A stretch of DNA of 64,000 nt from Mucilaginibacter glaciei (GCF_014773245.1 NZ_JACWMX010000002.1:248001-312000), one strand, 5' to 3'. Counted from the first letter of the stretch, positions 26,364 through 36,736 are shown. Translations and numbers: made by a program. The notes: generated from the letters alone by a model not told the origin.

Positions 26364-28100
26364 TTAGATCAGATCCTTTATGTGTTTATAATTTGCCTTG
26401 ATTGTATATACCACTTCATCCATCCGGCCGTTAAGCATCATTTTAGTCATGGATAAAGCCATGCCCTTAACCTGCCCTAACTCTACCTTCGGCGGCATAG
26501 CTAACGCGTTAGGATCTGTAAATATATTAACTAATGCCGGCCCATTATACATTAAAGCTTCGCGCAGGGCTTGCTTAGCTTCATCAGGGTCGGTTACTGT
26601 GATACCTTTCATACCCATTGCTTGGGCTACCATTGCAAAATCGGGGTTGTGCATATCAGTTTGCCAGTCGGGCAGGCCGGCAACCTCCATCTCCAGCTTA
26701 ACCATTCCTAACGACCGGTTATTAAAAACGATGATCTTGATAGGTAATTTGTATTGTGTGATCGTGGCCAGGTCGCCCAGCAACATGCTCAGGCCACCAT
26801 CGCCACATAAGGCAATCACCTGCCTGCCCGGCATTGCCAGGGCCGCGCCGATAGCCTGTGGCATAGCGTTAGCCATAGAGCCGTGGTTAAATGAGCCTAT
26901 CATTTTTCTTTTGCCCGTGGCGTTGATGTAGCGAGCGCCCCAAACACATGACATTCCCGTATCAACCGTAAAAATGGCATCGTCTGTAGCTAACTCATCA
27001 ATTAAACTGGCCACAAACTCGGGGTGAATATTCTCTTTTTTCCCGGTATCAGCCACATAAGTGTGCATATTTTTTTTGACCTCGGCATAAAAATCAAGTT
27101 GCGCTTTCAGAAAGCTGTAGTCATCATGCTGTTGCACCATTGGCATTAACGCAGTAAGGGTGTCTTTAACTGTTCCGCACAACCCTACAGCTACTTTGGC
27201 CCGGCGGCCAATGCGCTCGGGTTTAATATCTACCTGTACAATTGTACAATTGGAGGGCATAAACGGTGTATACGGGAAATCGGTACCCAACAAAACCAGC
27301 AAATCGCTCTCCTGCATACTGTGGTACGCCGAAGGCAACCCTAAAAGACCCGTCATGCCTACTTCATTCGGGTTATCGTACTGGATATCCATTTTGGCCC
27401 TGAACGAGTAACCTACGGGCGCATTGAGTAATTTAGAAAGTGCTACAATCTCATCGTGCGCATCAGCGCAGCCAATGCCGCAAAACAAGGTTATCTTTTT
27501 ATGCTGATTAAGCATTCCTGCTAACTTAGCCAGATCCTCATCATTTGGTTTGATGACAGGGATAGGGTTGTAATTAACGGTAGATGTTAAAATCTCTGCG
27601 GTATCTACGCTTGTCAGATCGCCGGGTACCCCAACAACAGCCACACCTTTACGATGGATAGCTGCCTGGATCCCCGCCTGCAACATCCTTGGGAATTGTT
27701 TAGGAGTGGTAGCTACCTGATTATAATAACTGCAATCATCAAATAACTTGATGGTATTGGTTTCCTGGAAATATTCAGTACCATACTCAAAACTGGGGAT
27801 GGTTGATGCAATGGCAATGACCGGCGCGCCCGAACGGTGGGCATCATACAAACCATTGATCAGATGCACATGGCCAGGTCCGCTGCTGCCTGCACAACAA
27901 GCCAGCTGACCAGTTACCTGTGCCTCTGCACCAGCGGCGTAGGCACCAGCCTCTTCATGCCGCACATGCACCCATTGGATAGAGCCTTCGCGCCTAACGG
28001 CATCATTTACCTCGTTTAGGCTATCACCTGTAACGGCGTATATTCTTTTAATGCCTGCGTTTACCAGCATTTGAACCATCTGGTCTGCTATGTTTGCCAT
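26364..28100 (-). CDS. Pyruvate oxidase/dehydrogenase (PoxB-like ThDP enzyme)
   Basis: 578-aa thiamin-diphosphate enzyme of the pyruvate oxidase/acetolactate synthase family. The N-terminal domain starts with RIYAVTGDSLNEVND, the catalytic Glu lies in VRHEEAGAYAAG, and the ThDP site is CGDGGLSMLLGDL followed by FNNRSLGMV. The match is best to PoxB (pyruvate:quinone oxidoreductase to acetate); the quinone preference is inferred. The C-terminus lacks a clear lipid-binding helix. Transcribed with the PAP2 phosphatase. Confidence 0.88.
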   Translation of the reverse strand: MANIADQMVQMLVNAGIKRIYAVTGDSLNEVNDAVRREGSIQWVHVRHEEAGAYAAGAEAQVTGQLACCAGSSGPGHVHLINGLYDAHRSGAPVIAIASTIPSFEYGTEYFQETNTIKLFDDCSYYNQVATTPKQFPRMLQAGIQAAIHRKGVAVVGVPGDLTSVDTAEILTSTVNYNPIPVIKPNDEDLAKLAGMLNQHKKITLFCGIGCADAHDEIVALSKLLNAPVGYSFRAKMDIQYDNPNEVGMTGLLGLPSAYHSMQESDLLVLLGTDFPYTPFMPSNCTIVQVDIKPERIGRRAKVAVGLCGTVKDTLTALMPMVQQHDDYSFLKAQLDFYAEVKKNMHTYVADTGKKENIHPEFVASLIDELATDDAIFTVDTGMSCVWGARYINATGKRKMIGSFNHGSMANAMPQAIGAALAMPGRQVIALCGDGGLSMLLGDLATITQYKLPIKIIVFNNRSLGMVKLEMEVAGLPDWQTDMHNPDFAMVAQAMGMKGITVTDPDEAKQALREALMYNGPALVNIFTDPNALAMPPKVELGQVKGMALSMTKMMLNGRMDEVVYTIKANYKHIKDLI

Positions 28101-28184
28101 ATGTACTTTGTTTGATACAATAACTTAACCTGATAAGGTGGCGGGGGTTTTGTTTTTTAGTAATTTACATTGAAAATGATATTT

Positions 28185-28502
28185 ATGGGACGAATAGTAA
28201 TAGTTGCTTACAAACCTAAAGAAGACAAAGCCGACGCGTTAAGACTTTTGGTGAAAACTCATGTACCGCGGTTGTTGAAGTTGGGACTGGTTACCGACCG
28301 AGAACCCGTGATTGTAGAGAGCGAAGACGGGACGATTGTAGAGATCTTTGAATGGCTATCGGCAGAGGCTATCCAGCAGGCGCACTCCAACCTTGTGGTG
28401 CACCAAATGTGGAGTGAATTTGCAGAGGTATGCGATTATGTGCCGTTAAAGACGCTTAATGAAACGGCTAATATGTTTGCGGAGTTTAAAATTTTGGAAT
28501 AA
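28185..28502 (+). CDS. Small conserved protein, ferredoxin-like (ABM-type) fold likely
   Basis: 105-aa cytoplasmic protein of unknown function. The pattern (strand RIVIVAYKP, helix, strand TDREPVIVESEDGTIVEIFEW, helix AIQQAHSN..VHQMWSEFAEVCDYV) suggests a dimeric alpha-beta barrel like antibiotic-biosynthesis monooxygenases. Upstream in-frame TTG and ATG codons exist (28170, 28176); the ATG at 28185 gives the conserved start MGRIVIVAYKP. It is divergent from poxB. Confidence 0.75.
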   Translation: MGRIVIVAYKPKEDKADALRLLVKTHVPRLLKLGLVTDREPVIVESEDGTIVEIFEWLSAEAIQQAHSNLVVHQMWSEFAEVCDYVPLKTLNETANMFAEFKILE

Positions 28503-28544
28503 AATGTCAGGTAAACCTGTCGAACCATTAGCGTACTAAGTCTT

Positions 28545-28587
28545 CGACAAGCTCAGACTGACACGGTCGACAAGCTCAAACTGACAC
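28545..28587 (+). repeat. Direct repeat CGACAAGCTC, two units
   Basis: Two 20-base units, CGACAAGCTCAGACTGACAC and the same with one change, separated by three bases. They lie between the small ABM-like gene and the rplQ terminator. Confidence 0.8.
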
Positions 28588-28597
28588 CGTTATTAAG

Positions 28598-28627
28598 CAA
28601 AAAAGCCCCGGTTATTCACCAGGGCTC
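28598..28627 (-). terminator. Terminator of the ribosomal superoperon
   Basis: On the minus strand a stem AGCCCTGGT/ACCGGGGCT (one mismatch) with loop GAATA is followed by a T-run. It lies 25 bases after the rplQ stop. Confidence 0.8.
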
Positions 28628-28651
28628 TCTGTATTTTAAAGGAGTAAATAA

Positions 28652-29221
28652 TTACTCGCCTTTTTCAGCATTGTTTTCCTTTTCTTCGGCAGTTGTTGCC
28701 TCAGTGGCAGGAGTTTCAACTTCTGGCGTTGCTTCAGCAACCGGGGCAGCAGCTACAGCTTCTTCAGCTACAGGAGCACCCTCAGTTTTTGCTTTAGTTG
28801 CACCACCACGACGGCGGGTTGATTTTTTCTCAGTCTTAGCAGCTACATCTTTACCGTAAACAGTGTTGTAATCTACTAATTCAATGATAGCCATTTCAGC
28901 GTTATCGCCTAAACGGTTTTCTAACTTCACAATACGTGTGTAACCACCCGGGCGGTTAGCAATTTTCACAGCAATTTCACGGAACAGGATGTTCGTCGTG
29001 TCTTTGTCTTGCAAGTAGCTAAATACAGTACGGCGTGAGTGCGTAGTATCGTTTTTTGATTTTGTTAATAATGGTTCAACGTAACCACGTAAAGCTTTGG
29101 CTTTAGCTAAGGTTGTTGTAATACGCTTGTGTAAGATAAGCGAAGATGCCATGTTAGACATCATCGCTTTACGATGGCTGTCTGTGCGGCCTAAATGGTT
29201 TACTTTTCTACCGTGTCTCAT
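28652..29221 (-). CDS. rplQ: 50S ribosomal protein L17, with long acidic tail
   Basis: Large-subunit protein near the tunnel exit, 189 aa. The core (1-~120) starts [12 protein letters not shown] and contains [15 protein letters not shown]; a basic stretch (KKSTRRRGG) then leads to a ~50-residue Ala/Glu/Pro/Thr-rich tail absent from enterobacterial L17. Last gene of the superoperon, separated from rpoA by a gap with a hairpin. Confidence 0.97.
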   Translation of the reverse strand: MRHGRKVNHLGRTDSHRKAMMSNMASSLILHKRITTTLAKAKALRGYVEPLLTKSKNDTTHSRRTVFSYLQDKDTTNILFREIAVKIANRPGGYTRIVKLENRLGDNAEMAIIELVDYNTVYGKDVAAKTEKKSTRRRGGATKAKTEGAPVAEEAVAAAPVAEATPEVETPATEATTAEEKENNAEKGE

Positions 29222-29313
29222 TTGATTGTTAATTTGTGCACGTGCATACCGTTGGGCGAATAAATTATCAAGCCCGCGGAATTATGCCCTCGCTTATTTA
29301 TTAGTATTTTAGT

Positions 29314-29354
29314 AAGGTTGTACGTTTAACCTATTGAGTGATCCGTACAACCTT
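29314..29354 (-). promoter_or_regulatory. Hairpin in the rpoA-rplQ spacer
   Basis: 11-bp perfect arms AAGGTTGTACG and CGTACAACCTT with a 19-base loop, starting six bases after the rpoA stop. There is no T-run; it may stabilise the rpoA transcript end or act as an attenuator. Confidence 0.65.
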
Positions 29355-29359
29355 GCTGA

Positions 29360-30352
29360 TTATTCTTCGTCTAACTTAAATTTAGACAAGTTCATACCAA
29401 AAGATAAACCTTTTGATTTAACCAGATCCTGAATTTCAGTTAATGATTTTTTACCAAAGTTCCTGAATTTTAACATATCAGCAACATCGTAAGATACCAG
29501 GTCGGCAAGGCTACGGATATCGGCAGCTTTTAAGCAATTTAATGCACGAACAGACAGGTCAAGATCAACCAACTCAGTTTTAAGGATCTTACGCATATGT
29601 AAAATTTCCTCGTCAACTTCCTTAGTTTCTTCTTTAGCCTGTGCTTCAAGCATCATGTTCTCGTCAGAGAACAGCATAAAGTGCTGGATAAGAATTTTTG
29701 CAGCTTGTTTTAGCGCATCTTCCGGGTGGATAGAACCATCTGTAGAGATATCAAGGATCAATTTTTCGTAATCCGTTTTTTGCTCAACACGATAGTTTTC
29801 AAGCGTGTATTTAACATTCTTGATAGGCGTAAAGATAGAATCGATAGCGATCACACCTACGTTAGCATCAGGGTTTTTGTTTTCCTCGTTGCTGATGTAA
29901 CCACGGCCTTTGGCAACAGTAAGCTCTACTTCTAAAGTTACTGATGAATCCATGTTACAAATAACAAGGTCAGGGTTCAATACCGTAAAGTTGTTTGAAA
30001 ACTTGGTAATGTCACCTGCACTAAAAGTGTCCTGGCCGTTAACGATCACAAATACCTTCTCATTATCGCCAGACTCGCCTGTTTTTTTGAAACGTACTTG
30101 TTTCAGGTTCAGGATTATCTCCGTAACGTCTTCAACCACACCTTTTATGGTCGAAAACTCATGCATTACGCCTGAGATACGTACAGATGTAATAGCATAA
30201 CCTTCTAATGAAGAAAGTAAGATACGACGAAGAGCATTACCAATGGTTATACCGAATCCTGGTTCTAACGGACGAAACTCAAACGTGCCATCAAAATCGT
30301 TCGATTTCTGCATGATAACCTTGTCTGGTTTTTGAAATGCTAAAATTGCCAT
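29360..30352 (-). CDS. rpoA: RNA polymerase alpha subunit
   Basis: 330-aa assembly platform of RNA polymerase. N-terminal dimerisation domain with [20 protein letters not shown] (residues ~25-45); linker about 235-250; C-terminal DNA/activator-contact domain with [18 protein letters not shown] and [13 protein letters not shown]. Usual length. It lies between rpsD and rplQ. Confidence 0.98.
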   Translation of the reverse strand: MAILAFQKPDKVIMQKSNDFDGTFEFRPLEPGFGITIGNALRRILLSSLEGYAITSVRISGVMHEFSTIKGVVEDVTEIILNLKQVRFKKTGESGDNEKVFVIVNGQDTFSAGDITKFSNNFTVLNPDLVICNMDSSVTLEVELTVAKGRGYISNEENKNPDANVGVIAIDSIFTPIKNVKYTLENYRVEQKTDYEKLILDISTDGSIHPEDALKQAAKILIQHFMLFSDENMMLEAQAKEETKEVDEEILHMRKILKTELVDLDLSVRALNCLKAADIRSLADLVSYDVADMLKFRNFGKKSLTEIQDLVKSKGLSFGMNLSKFKLDEE

Positions 30353-30400
30353 TTATATCTTTTGTTTATTGTTTGATGATTGAATAGATATAACCACGAA

Positions 30401-30427
30401 AATGATTGACATAATATGCCAATCATT
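30401..30427. promoter_or_regulatory. Near-perfect palindrome in the rpsD-rpoA spacer
   Basis: Arms AATGATTG and CAATCATT with CATA/TATG inside; 27 bases with one non-pairing position per arm. Lies 20 bases after the rpsD stop on the transcribed strand. Confidence 0.65.
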
Positions 30428-30446
30428 GCGCGGGTAAGTATCGTTA

Positions 30447-31055
30447 TTATTTTGAGTACAACTCCACAATAAGGTTTTCCTTAATGTTTTCTGGAATCTC
30501 ATCACGGTTTGGATAGTTTAAGAATTTACCTTTTAATTCGGCAGCATCCCATTCTAACCAGCTGTATTTATTGATCTTGCGGCCGGCAACTGAATTAGAG
30601 ATAGCCTCAAGAGTTTTTGATTTTTCGCGCACTGCGATCACATCACCTGCTCTTAACTGGTATGATGCAATGTTTACGACGCTACCGTTAACGGTAATGT
30701 GTTTGTGGCCAACTAACTGGCGTGCACCAGAACGTGTAGGGGCGATACCTAAACGGTAAACCGCGTTATCTAAACGTGCTTCTAAGAATTTCAACAGGTT
30801 TTCACCGGTGATACCTTCTTTAGCTGATGCAGTATGGAATAAGTTTTCGAACTGACGTTCTAATACACCGTAAGTGTATTTAACTTTTTGTTTTTCCATT
30901 AACTGTACTGCGTACTCAGATTGCTTACCTCTTCTTTTAGAAGGGCCGTGCATACCTGGTCCGTAGTTTTTTCTTTCTAACGCTTTATCCGGACCGAAGA
31001 TCGGCTCGCGGAACCTACGCGCAATTTTTGATTTAGGGCCTGTATATCTTGCCAT
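30447..31055 (-). CDS. rpsD: 30S ribosomal protein S4 (zinc-free form)
   Basis: 202-aa primary 16S rRNA-binding protein and 5' domain nucleator. The S4 RNA-binding domain is [27 protein letters not shown]. The N-terminal region (residues 1-45) has no cysteine, so it is the zinc-free variant. Between rpsK and rpoA. Confidence 0.98.
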   Translation of the reverse strand: MARYTGPKSKIARRFREPIFGPDKALERKNYGPGMHGPSKRRGKQSEYAVQLMEKQKVKYTYGVLERQFENLFHTASAKEGITGENLLKFLEARLDNAVYRLGIAPTRSGARQLVGHKHITVNGSVVNIASYQLRAGDVIAVREKSKTLEAISNSVAGRKINKYSWLEWDAAELKGKFLNYPNRDEIPENIKENLIVELYSK

Positions 31056-31122
31056 TGTTGTGTGTTTTAAAGTATCAAGCAGCCTGTAGCTGCCGAATCT
31101 TAGCTTTAAAAATTTGTGTTAA

Positions 31123-31512
31123 TTAAACTCTTCTGCGTTTTGACGGACGGCAACCATTGTGTGGAAGCGGTGTAATGTCCTTTATAGTAGTTACCTCGAT
31201 ACCTGTTGTTTGCAGGGTACGGATAGCAGACTCGCGGCCTGAACCCGGGCCTTTAACAAATACTTCAACTTTACGTAAACCTAAGTCATACGCGGTTTTA
31301 CCGCAATCGCCGGCAGCTTGACCTGCAGCGTAAGGGGTGTTCTTTTTAGAACCTTTGAAACCCATTTTACCTGCAGAAGACCAAGAAATTGCTTGACCGC
31401 TTTTGTTGGTAAGGGTGATGATGATGTTGTTAAAGGTTGCGTTGATGTGTGCTTCGCCAACCGACTCCACAATTACAATACGCTTTTTGGTAACTTTTTT
31501 GCTTTTAGCCAT
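31123..31512 (-). CDS. rpsK: 30S ribosomal protein S11
   Basis: 129-aa protein of the 30S platform. The glycine-rich region [17 protein letters not shown] and the ending [17 protein letters not shown] are typical. Located between rpsM and rpsD, as in the alpha operon. Confidence 0.98.
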   Translation of the reverse strand: MAKSKKVTKKRIVIVESVGEAHINATFNNIIITLTNKSGQAISWSSAGKMGFKGSKKNTPYAAGQAAGDCGKTAYDLGLRKVEVFVKGPGSGRESAIRTLQTTGIEVTTIKDITPLPHNGCRPSKRRRV

Positions 31513-31530
31513 TTTATCTTTTAATTATTG

Positions 31531-31657
31531 ATCTAATGAATTAGTGAGTTAGTGATGTCATAACCCGGACCCATTAATCGTCTTTATAATTTTTATATTC
31601 CTGGCAAATAACGACGCGGCAACTAATCACCACCCACTACTCACCAATCACTTACTA
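31531..31657. repeat. Word-built hairpin in the rpsM-rpsK spacer
   Basis: Left words such as TTAGTGAGTTAGTGA (31540-31555) face complementary words such as TCACCAATCACTTACTA (31641-31657). Imperfect pairing, a loop of about 65 bases, no open frame; the right arm overlaps the stop of rpsM. Confidence 0.6.
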
Positions 31658-32032
31658 TTTAGTAGCTTTCTTTTTGTTAGCAACTGTCTTACGTTTTCCT
31701 TTACGGGTACGTGAGTTGTTTTTAGTGCGCTGACCACGTAAAGGCAAGCCCTTACGGTGACGGGTGCCCCTGTAGCAACCGATATCCATTAAACGTTTAA
31801 TGTTCAACTGAACTTCTGAACGTAATGAACCTTCAACTTTGATCTGATCGTTGATGATGGTACGGATAGCTGTTAACTGATCATCATTCCAATCCTGAAC
31901 CTTGATATTCTCATCAATGTCAGCTTGTTTCAAGATCAACTCAGCAGTTGAGCGTCCGATTCCATAGATGTAGGTTAAACCTATAACACCTCTTTTATTT
32001 TTTGGTAAATCAATACCTGAAATTCTTGCCAT
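31655..32032 (-). CDS. rpsM: 30S ribosomal protein S13
   Basis: 125-aa protein of the 30S head that contacts P-site tRNA with its basic tail. Start [20 protein letters not shown] and helix-hairpin-helix [13 protein letters not shown] intact. The C-terminus ends [18 protein letters not shown]. Located after rpmJ. Confidence 0.98.
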   Translation of the reverse strand: MARISGIDLPKNKRGVIGLTYIYGIGRSTAELILKQADIDENIKVQDWNDDQLTAIRTIINDQIKVEGSLRSEVQLNIKRLMDIGCYRGTRHRKGLPLRGQRTKNNSRTRKGKRKTVANKKKATK

Positions 32033-32053
32033 GTTTTTTGTTTGTGTTTTAAC

Positions 32054-32093
32054 GTAATACCGAACGGCGGGCCACCGTTGTGCGGTCTATTAC
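32054..32093. promoter_or_regulatory. Compound hairpin in the rpmJ-rpsM spacer
   Basis: Outer arms GTAATACCG and CGGTCTATTAC surround inner arms AACGG/CCGTT. Occupies most of the 71-base spacer. Confidence 0.5.
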
Positions 32094-32103
32094 AAATTTC
32101 TTA

Positions 32104-32220
32104 TTATCCCTGACGCTGTTTAAACTTAGGGTTCTTTTTGTTTATCACATAAAGTTTCCCGTTACGGCGGATGATCTTGCAATCAACGCTGCGCTTTTTA
32201 ATGGATGCTCTAACTTTCAT
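32104..32220 (-). CDS. rpmJ: 50S ribosomal protein L36 (zinc-free form)
   Basis: 38-aa protein, [17 protein letters not shown] and an ending NPKFKQRQG. It keeps a single cysteine, so the zinc ligand set (three Cys, one His) is absent. It lies seven bases after infA and is clearly coding despite its short length. Confidence 0.95.
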   Translation of the reverse strand: MKVRASIKKRSVDCKIIRRNGKLYVINKKNPKFKQRQG

Positions 32221-32227
32221 CTCGTGT

Positions 32228-32446
32228 TTATTTATATCTGTAGGTTATTCTTCCTTTTGTTAAATCATACGGGCTCATCTCTAATTTAACCCTGTCGCCA
32301 GGTAAAATTTTGATATAGTGCATCCGCATTTTTCCGGATATGTGTGCAATAATCTCGTGGCCATTTTCAAGTTCAACTCTAAACATGGCGTTAGATAACG
32401 CTTCGCGAATTGTACCATCTTGCTCAATCGAGGATTGTTTTGCCAT
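32228..32446 (-). CDS. infA: Translation initiation factor IF-1
   Basis: 72-aa OB-fold factor occupying the A site during initiation. The core [20 protein letters not shown] and [17 protein letters not shown] are typical, ending KGRITYRYK. Between map and rpmJ. Confidence 0.97.
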   Translation of the reverse strand: MAKQSSIEQDGTIREALSNAMFRVELENGHEIIAHISGKMRMHYIKILPGDRVKLEMSPYDLTKGRITYRYK

Positions 32447-32509
32447 ATTTTACTGATTATTACTTGATTATCCACCCCAAAACCGGGATGCAAAATTAAT
32501 AAAAATATT

Positions 32510-33301
32510 TTATATTTTATTCTTTTCTTCTAAAACTTTATCAATGTATGAAAACGTCGATAAAACATCTGCTTTTCCCTTTTTTACAGCAACCGTATGT
32601 TCGTAATGGGCGGACACCTTTTTATCAACCGTAGATACGGTCCATCCATCGTCCCAGAACTTAACACCAGCGCGGCCTGCATTGATCATCGGTTCAATGG
32701 CAATTACCATCCCTTCCTCTAATTTGATACCTGCACCACGTTTACCGTAATTAGGTACTTCTGGCTTCTCATGCAGGCGGGTACCTACACCATGGCCAAC
32801 CAACTCTTTAACAACACCAAAGCCATTCTTCTCTGCATGCTCCTGTACGGCAAAGCCTATATCACCTATACGCATGCCAACCACAGCCTTCTCTACACCA
32901 AGGTCTAAACATTCGCGGGTTACACGCATTAGCTTTTGAGTAGCCTCACTAACCTCGCCAATGGCAAATGTAAAGGCTGAGTCGCCAACGTATTTGTTCA
33001 GGATCACACCACAATCAACCGATACCAGATCTCCCTCAACCAAAACATTTTTACTTGGGAAACCGTGTACTACCTGATCATTTAGTGATATACATAACGA
33101 GTAGGGGAAACCGTTATAATTTAAAAATGCCGGAACCCCACCATTATCTCTGATAAAGGTTTCGGCAAGTTTATTTAGTTCGAGTGTAGTAACACCGGGG
33201 CCTATAACTTTAGCTATCTCCCCGTGTGTTTTGGAAACAAGTAAAGAACTTTCTCTTATGAGTTCTATCTCTTCGACAGACTTATAGATGATCTTTGACA
33301 T
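32510..33301 (-). CDS. map: Type I methionine aminopeptidase
   Basis: 263-aa metallopeptidase removing N-terminal Met from nascent proteins. The five metal ligands are visible: Asp in SVDCGV, Asp in YVGDSAFTF, His in ELVGHGVGTRLHE, Glu in AIEPMI and Glu in YEHTVAV. Between secY and infA. Confidence 0.97.
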   Translation of the reverse strand: MSKIIYKSVEEIELIRESSLLVSKTHGEIAKVIGPGVTTLELNKLAETFIRDNGGVPAFLNYNGFPYSLCISLNDQVVHGFPSKNVLVEGDLVSVDCGVILNKYVGDSAFTFAIGEVSEATQKLMRVTRECLDLGVEKAVVGMRIGDIGFAVQEHAEKNGFGVVKELVGHGVGTRLHEKPEVPNYGKRGAGIKLEEGMVIAIEPMINAGRAGVKFWDDGWTVSTVDKKVSAHYEHTVAVKKGKADVLSTFSYIDKVLEEKNKI

Positions 33302-33309
33302 GTATAATA

Positions 33310-34653
33310 TTAAATAACCGGCGGTGTTGCTCCTGCAGCTGTAGGTACACTTGAACGGCCTTTGATCCTGCCTGTTTTCATCAATCCGTCGTAATGGCGC
33401 ATTAACAAATGGCTTTCTATCTGCTGTAAAGTATCTAAAACTACGCCTACAAGGATGATCAATGATGTACCACCAAAGAACCTTGCAAACAAACTGCTAA
33501 CCCCTACCATACTGGCAAATGCCGGTAAAATAGCGATGATAGCCAGGAATATAGAGCCAGGTAACGTGATCTTTGATATCACAGCATCGATATAATCAGC
33601 TGTTGAATTACCCGGCTTAACACCCGGTATAAAACCACCGTTCTTTTTCATATCATCAGCCATCTGGTTAGGGTTAACCGTAATAGCTGTGTAGAAATAA
33701 GTGAACAGGATGATCAATATCGCAAACACTGCGTTGTGACCCCATGAGTTTGAATTTGACAACGCCATTAAAATGCCGTTTGATGCTGCGTTAGGGAAAA
33801 ACTGTGCAACTGTAGCGGGGATAAACATTAATGCCTGCGCAAAAATGATCGGCATAACACCTGCAGCATTCACCTTTAATGGGATATACTGGCGCACGCC
33901 ACCGTATTGTTTATTACCTACAATACGCTTGGCGTATTGCACGGCAATTTTCCGGGTACCCTGCACAATCAATATCGTAAACATGATCACACCAAGCAGT
34001 GCTACAAGTTCAACAATGAAAGTTATTAAACCACCCGGGCCACCTGTACGTGATTGGAATTCCAATACAAACGCGTTTGGCAACTCGGCGATGATACCCG
34101 TCATGATAATTAACGATATACCGTTACCGATACCCTTATCTGTGATCTTTTCACCTAACCACATTACAAATAAGGTACCTGCGGTCAATACAAATACGTT
34201 TAATATGGTAAAGTATGGGTTGGGCAACAGCATCGTATCAGCTGTAATTTGCGAGCGCAGGTAACCTACAGCTTGCGCAGCAGTAATAACGATAGTAAGG
34301 TACCTTGTCCATTGGTTAAGCTTGTTACGGCCGCTTTCACCCTCTTTTTGCAGTTTAATAAAGTATGGCACTGCTATACCCAATAACTGCAGCACAATAG
34401 AGGCAGAGATGTAAGGCATAACACCCAATGCAAAAATAGAGGAACGTGAAAACGAACCTCCTGCAAACATATTTAATAAACCTACCAGCCCCTCTTTAGC
34501 CTTAGCCGAGTGTAATGCCGCAGCATTAACACCTGGTAAAACAATAAAAGAACCTACCCGGTATATCAAAAGAAATAAGATTGTGTTTGTGATACGCAAT
34601 CTTAGATCTTCAATTTTCCAAATATTGGATAATGTGGTGAAAAATTTCTTCAT
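33310..34653 (-). CDS. secY: Preprotein translocase subunit SecY
   Basis: 447-aa inner-membrane channel of the Sec pathway, about ten transmembrane helices. The plug region near residues 55-75 (GLLNMFAGGSFSRSSIFALG) and cytoplasmic loops (NKLNQWTRYLT; RKIAVQYAKRI) are typical. Starts eight bases after rplO. Confidence 0.98.
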   Translation of the reverse strand: MKKFFTTLSNIWKIEDLRLRITNTILFLLIYRVGSFIVLPGVNAAALHSAKAKEGLVGLLNMFAGGSFSRSSIFALGVMPYISASIVLQLLGIAVPYFIKLQKEGESGRNKLNQWTRYLTIVITAAQAVGYLRSQITADTMLLPNPYFTILNVFVLTAGTLFVMWLGEKITDKGIGNGISLIIMTGIIAELPNAFVLEFQSRTGGPGGLITFIVELVALLGVIMFTILIVQGTRKIAVQYAKRIVGNKQYGGVRQYIPLKVNAAGVMPIIFAQALMFIPATVAQFFPNAASNGILMALSNSNSWGHNAVFAILIILFTYFYTAITVNPNQMADDMKKNGGFIPGVKPGNSTADYIDAVISKITLPGSIFLAIIAILPAFASMVGVSSLFARFFGGTSLIILVGVVLDTLQQIESHLLMRHYDGLMKTGRIKGRSSVPTAAGATPPVI

Positions 34654-34660
34654 CGAAAAT

Positions 34661-35107
34661 TTATAGCTTAACTATGGTTCCGCCGGCTGCTTCAATAGCT
34701 TTTTGTGCAGTAGCAGTAAATGCATGTGCTGTAACTTCTAATTTGGCAGTTAATTCGCCACGGCCCATTATCTTAACAAGACCGTTCTTAGAAACTAAAC
34801 CATGTTCTTTCAGTGTATCGAAGTTAACTGTTGTTAATGTATATTTTTCAGTCAATGCCTGTAATACGTCAAGGTTAACACCAACATACTCTACACGGTT
34901 AGGGTTCTTGAAACCTACCTTAGGCACACGGCGTTGTAATGGCATCTGGCCACCTTCAAATCCAATCTTAGTAGATGTACCTGAACGTGAACCTGCACCT
35001 TTATGGCCACGGGTTGATGTACCGCCACGGCCAGAACCTGTACCACGGCCAATTCTTTTCCTATTTTTAGTAGAACCTTCTGCAGGTTTTAAATTACTTA
35101 AATTCAT
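34661..35107 (-). CDS. rplO: 50S ribosomal protein L15
   Basis: 148-aa protein. Basic glycine-rich N-terminus with KRIGRGTGSGRGGTSTRGHK, then the L18e-like domain. Lies between rpmD and secY. Confidence 0.98.
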   Translation of the reverse strand: MNLSNLKPAEGSTKNRKRIGRGTGSGRGGTSTRGHKGAGSRSGTSTKIGFEGGQMPLQRRVPKVGFKNPNRVEYVGVNLDVLQALTEKYTLTTVNFDTLKEHGLVSKNGLVKIMGRGELTAKLEVTAHAFTATAQKAIEAAGGTIVKL

Positions 35108-35111
35108 GATA

Positions 35112-35291
35112 TTAAATGTTTTCTACTGCTACGAGGTGGTTCACTTTCCTAACCATACCTATAATAGCTGCAGTGGCTTCAACTTCCACACTGTGGTTTA
35201 TTTTCTTAAGGCCTAAAGCCTCAACAGTTCTTTTCTGGCGCTCGCTTCTGTCGATAACGCTTTTAATCTGTGTTATTTTAATTTTCGACAT
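35112..35291 (-). CDS. rpmD: 50S ribosomal protein L30
   Basis: 59-aa protein, start MSKIKITQIKSVIDRSERQK and the conserved TVEALGLKKINHSV segment, ending VRKVNHLVAVENI. Lies between rpsE (six bases upstream) and rplO (four bases downstream). Confidence 0.95.
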   Translation of the reverse strand: MSKIKITQIKSVIDRSERQKRTVEALGLKKINHSVEVEATAAIIGMVRKVNHLVAVENI

Positions 35292-35297
35292 GACTGC

Positions 35298-35816
35298 TTA
35301 TCCGTTAAATACTTTACCTAAACTAATACCGCGTTGCTGGGCTACGGTAACCGCATCACGCAATTGTGATAATGCAGATACAGTTGCCTTAACTACGTTG
35401 TGTGGGTTTGATGATCCTTTTGATTTTGCCAATACGTTATGTATACCGGCACTCTCTAAAACTGCACGCATCGCACCACCGGCTATAACACCAGTACCGT
35501 TTGCAGCAGGTTTTAAGAATACAAAACCACCAGAGAATTTACCAATTTGCTCATGCGGGATAGTGTTGTTGATAATCGGAACTTTAACTAAGTTCTTTTT
35601 AGCATCATCAATACCTTTTGCAATTGCTTCAGTAACTTCTTTCGCTTTACCTAAACCATATCCTACAACACCGTTCTCATCACCTACTACCACAATGGCA
35701 GAAAAGCTGAATGTACGGCCACCCTTGGTTACTTTGGCTACACGTTGTATGCTTACCAGGCGATCTTTTAATTCGATCTCGCTGGTTTTTACTCTTTTTA
35801 TGTTGATTGTTGACAT
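35298..35816 (-). CDS. rpsE: 30S ribosomal protein S5
   Basis: 172-aa protein involved in decoding accuracy; N-terminal dsRBD-like domain ([20 protein letters not shown]) and C-terminal domain with [21 protein letters not shown]. Lies between rplR and rpmD. Confidence 0.98.
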   Translation of the reverse strand: MSTINIKRVKTSEIELKDRLVSIQRVAKVTKGGRTFSFSAIVVVGDENGVVGYGLGKAKEVTEAIAKGIDDAKKNLVKVPIINNTIPHEQIGKFSGGFVFLKPAANGTGVIAGGAMRAVLESAGIHNVLAKSKGSSNPHNVVKATVSALSQLRDAVTVAQQRGISLGKVFNG

Positions 35817-35828
35817 TTCCGTTTTCGA

Positions 35829-36173
35829 TTAAAAGTTTAAACCGCCTTCACGTGCACCTTCAGCCAGTGATTTAACACGGCCATGGTACAGGTAACCATT
35901 CCTATCAAAAACTACGTCTTTGATACCTGCAGCAATAGCTTTTTCAGCTACTAATTTACCTACTGCTACTGATTGATCAGATTTTGAACCATCAGCAGTA
36001 AACTCTTTTGACAGCGATGAAGCTGATACTAAGGTTTTACCGGTAACATCGTCAATAATTTGAGCATAGATGCCTTTGTTGCTTCTGAATACAGATAAGC
36101 GTGGGCGTGCTGTTGATCCTGAAAGGCGCTTTCTGATACCTTTTTTAATCCTGTCTCTTCTTGATAATTTCAT
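35829..36173 (-). CDS. rplR: 50S ribosomal protein L18
   Basis: 114-aa 5S rRNA-binding protein with [20 protein letters not shown] and the ending [17 protein letters not shown]. Five bases after rplF. Confidence 0.98.
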   Translation of the reverse strand: MKLSRRDRIKKGIRKRLSGSTARPRLSVFRSNKGIYAQIIDDVTGKTLVSASSLSKEFTADGSKSDQSVAVGKLVAEKAIAAGIKDVVFDRNGYLYHGRVKSLAEGAREGGLNF

Positions 36174-36178
36174 GACGA

Positions 36179-36736
36179 TTATTTTTTAGATGCTGATTTA
36201 CCTGCTTTTCTTCTCAATACTTCGCCTACAAACTTGATACCTTTACCCTTGTAAGGCTCTGGTGTACGTAACGAACGAATCTTCGCAGCTACTTGTCCTA
36301 TCAATTGTTTATCGTTCGACTCCAGGATGATGGTTGGGTTTTTACCCTTCTCAGCAGTGGTTGTAACTTTAATTTCTTCTGGTAATTGGAATACATAGTG
36401 GTGAGAGTAACCTAACACCAAATCTAATGTATTACCGGTATTAGTTGCGCGGTAACCCACACCAACTAATTCCTGTTGAATTTTGTAACCTTCTGTTACA
36501 CCAACAACCATGTTATTTAAAAGCGAGCGGTATAAACCGTGCAGCGCTTTATGACGTTTTTGGTCAGACGGGCGTTTAACCAATAAATTTCCGTCTTCTT
36601 GCTCGATGATGATATCTCTATCAACGGCCTGTTGCAATTCACCTTTCGGGCCTTTTACAGTAACTACATTTTCTGCAGATACGGTAACAGTTACGCCGGC
36701 GGTTAATGCTATAGGTGCTTTTCCTATTCTTGACAT
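36179..36736 (-). CDS. rplF: 50S ribosomal protein L6
   Basis: 185-aa protein, start [15 protein letters not shown], two repeated domains, and the conserved [21 protein letters not shown] near the end. Lies between rpsH and rplR. Confidence 0.98.
   Translation of the reverse strand: MSRIGKAPIALTAGVTVTVSAENVVTVKGPKGELQQAVDRDIIIEQEDGNLLVKRPSDQKRHKALHGLYRSLLNNMVVGVTEGYKIQQELVGVGYRATNTGNTLDLVLGYSHHYVFQLPEEIKVTTTAEKGKNPTIILESNDKQLIGQVAAKIRSLRTPEPYKGKGIKFVGEVLRRKAGKSASKK

Noticed and set aside
33773-34264. 163-aa frame opposite secY
   Set aside because: Shadow of the secY coding strand; no domain.
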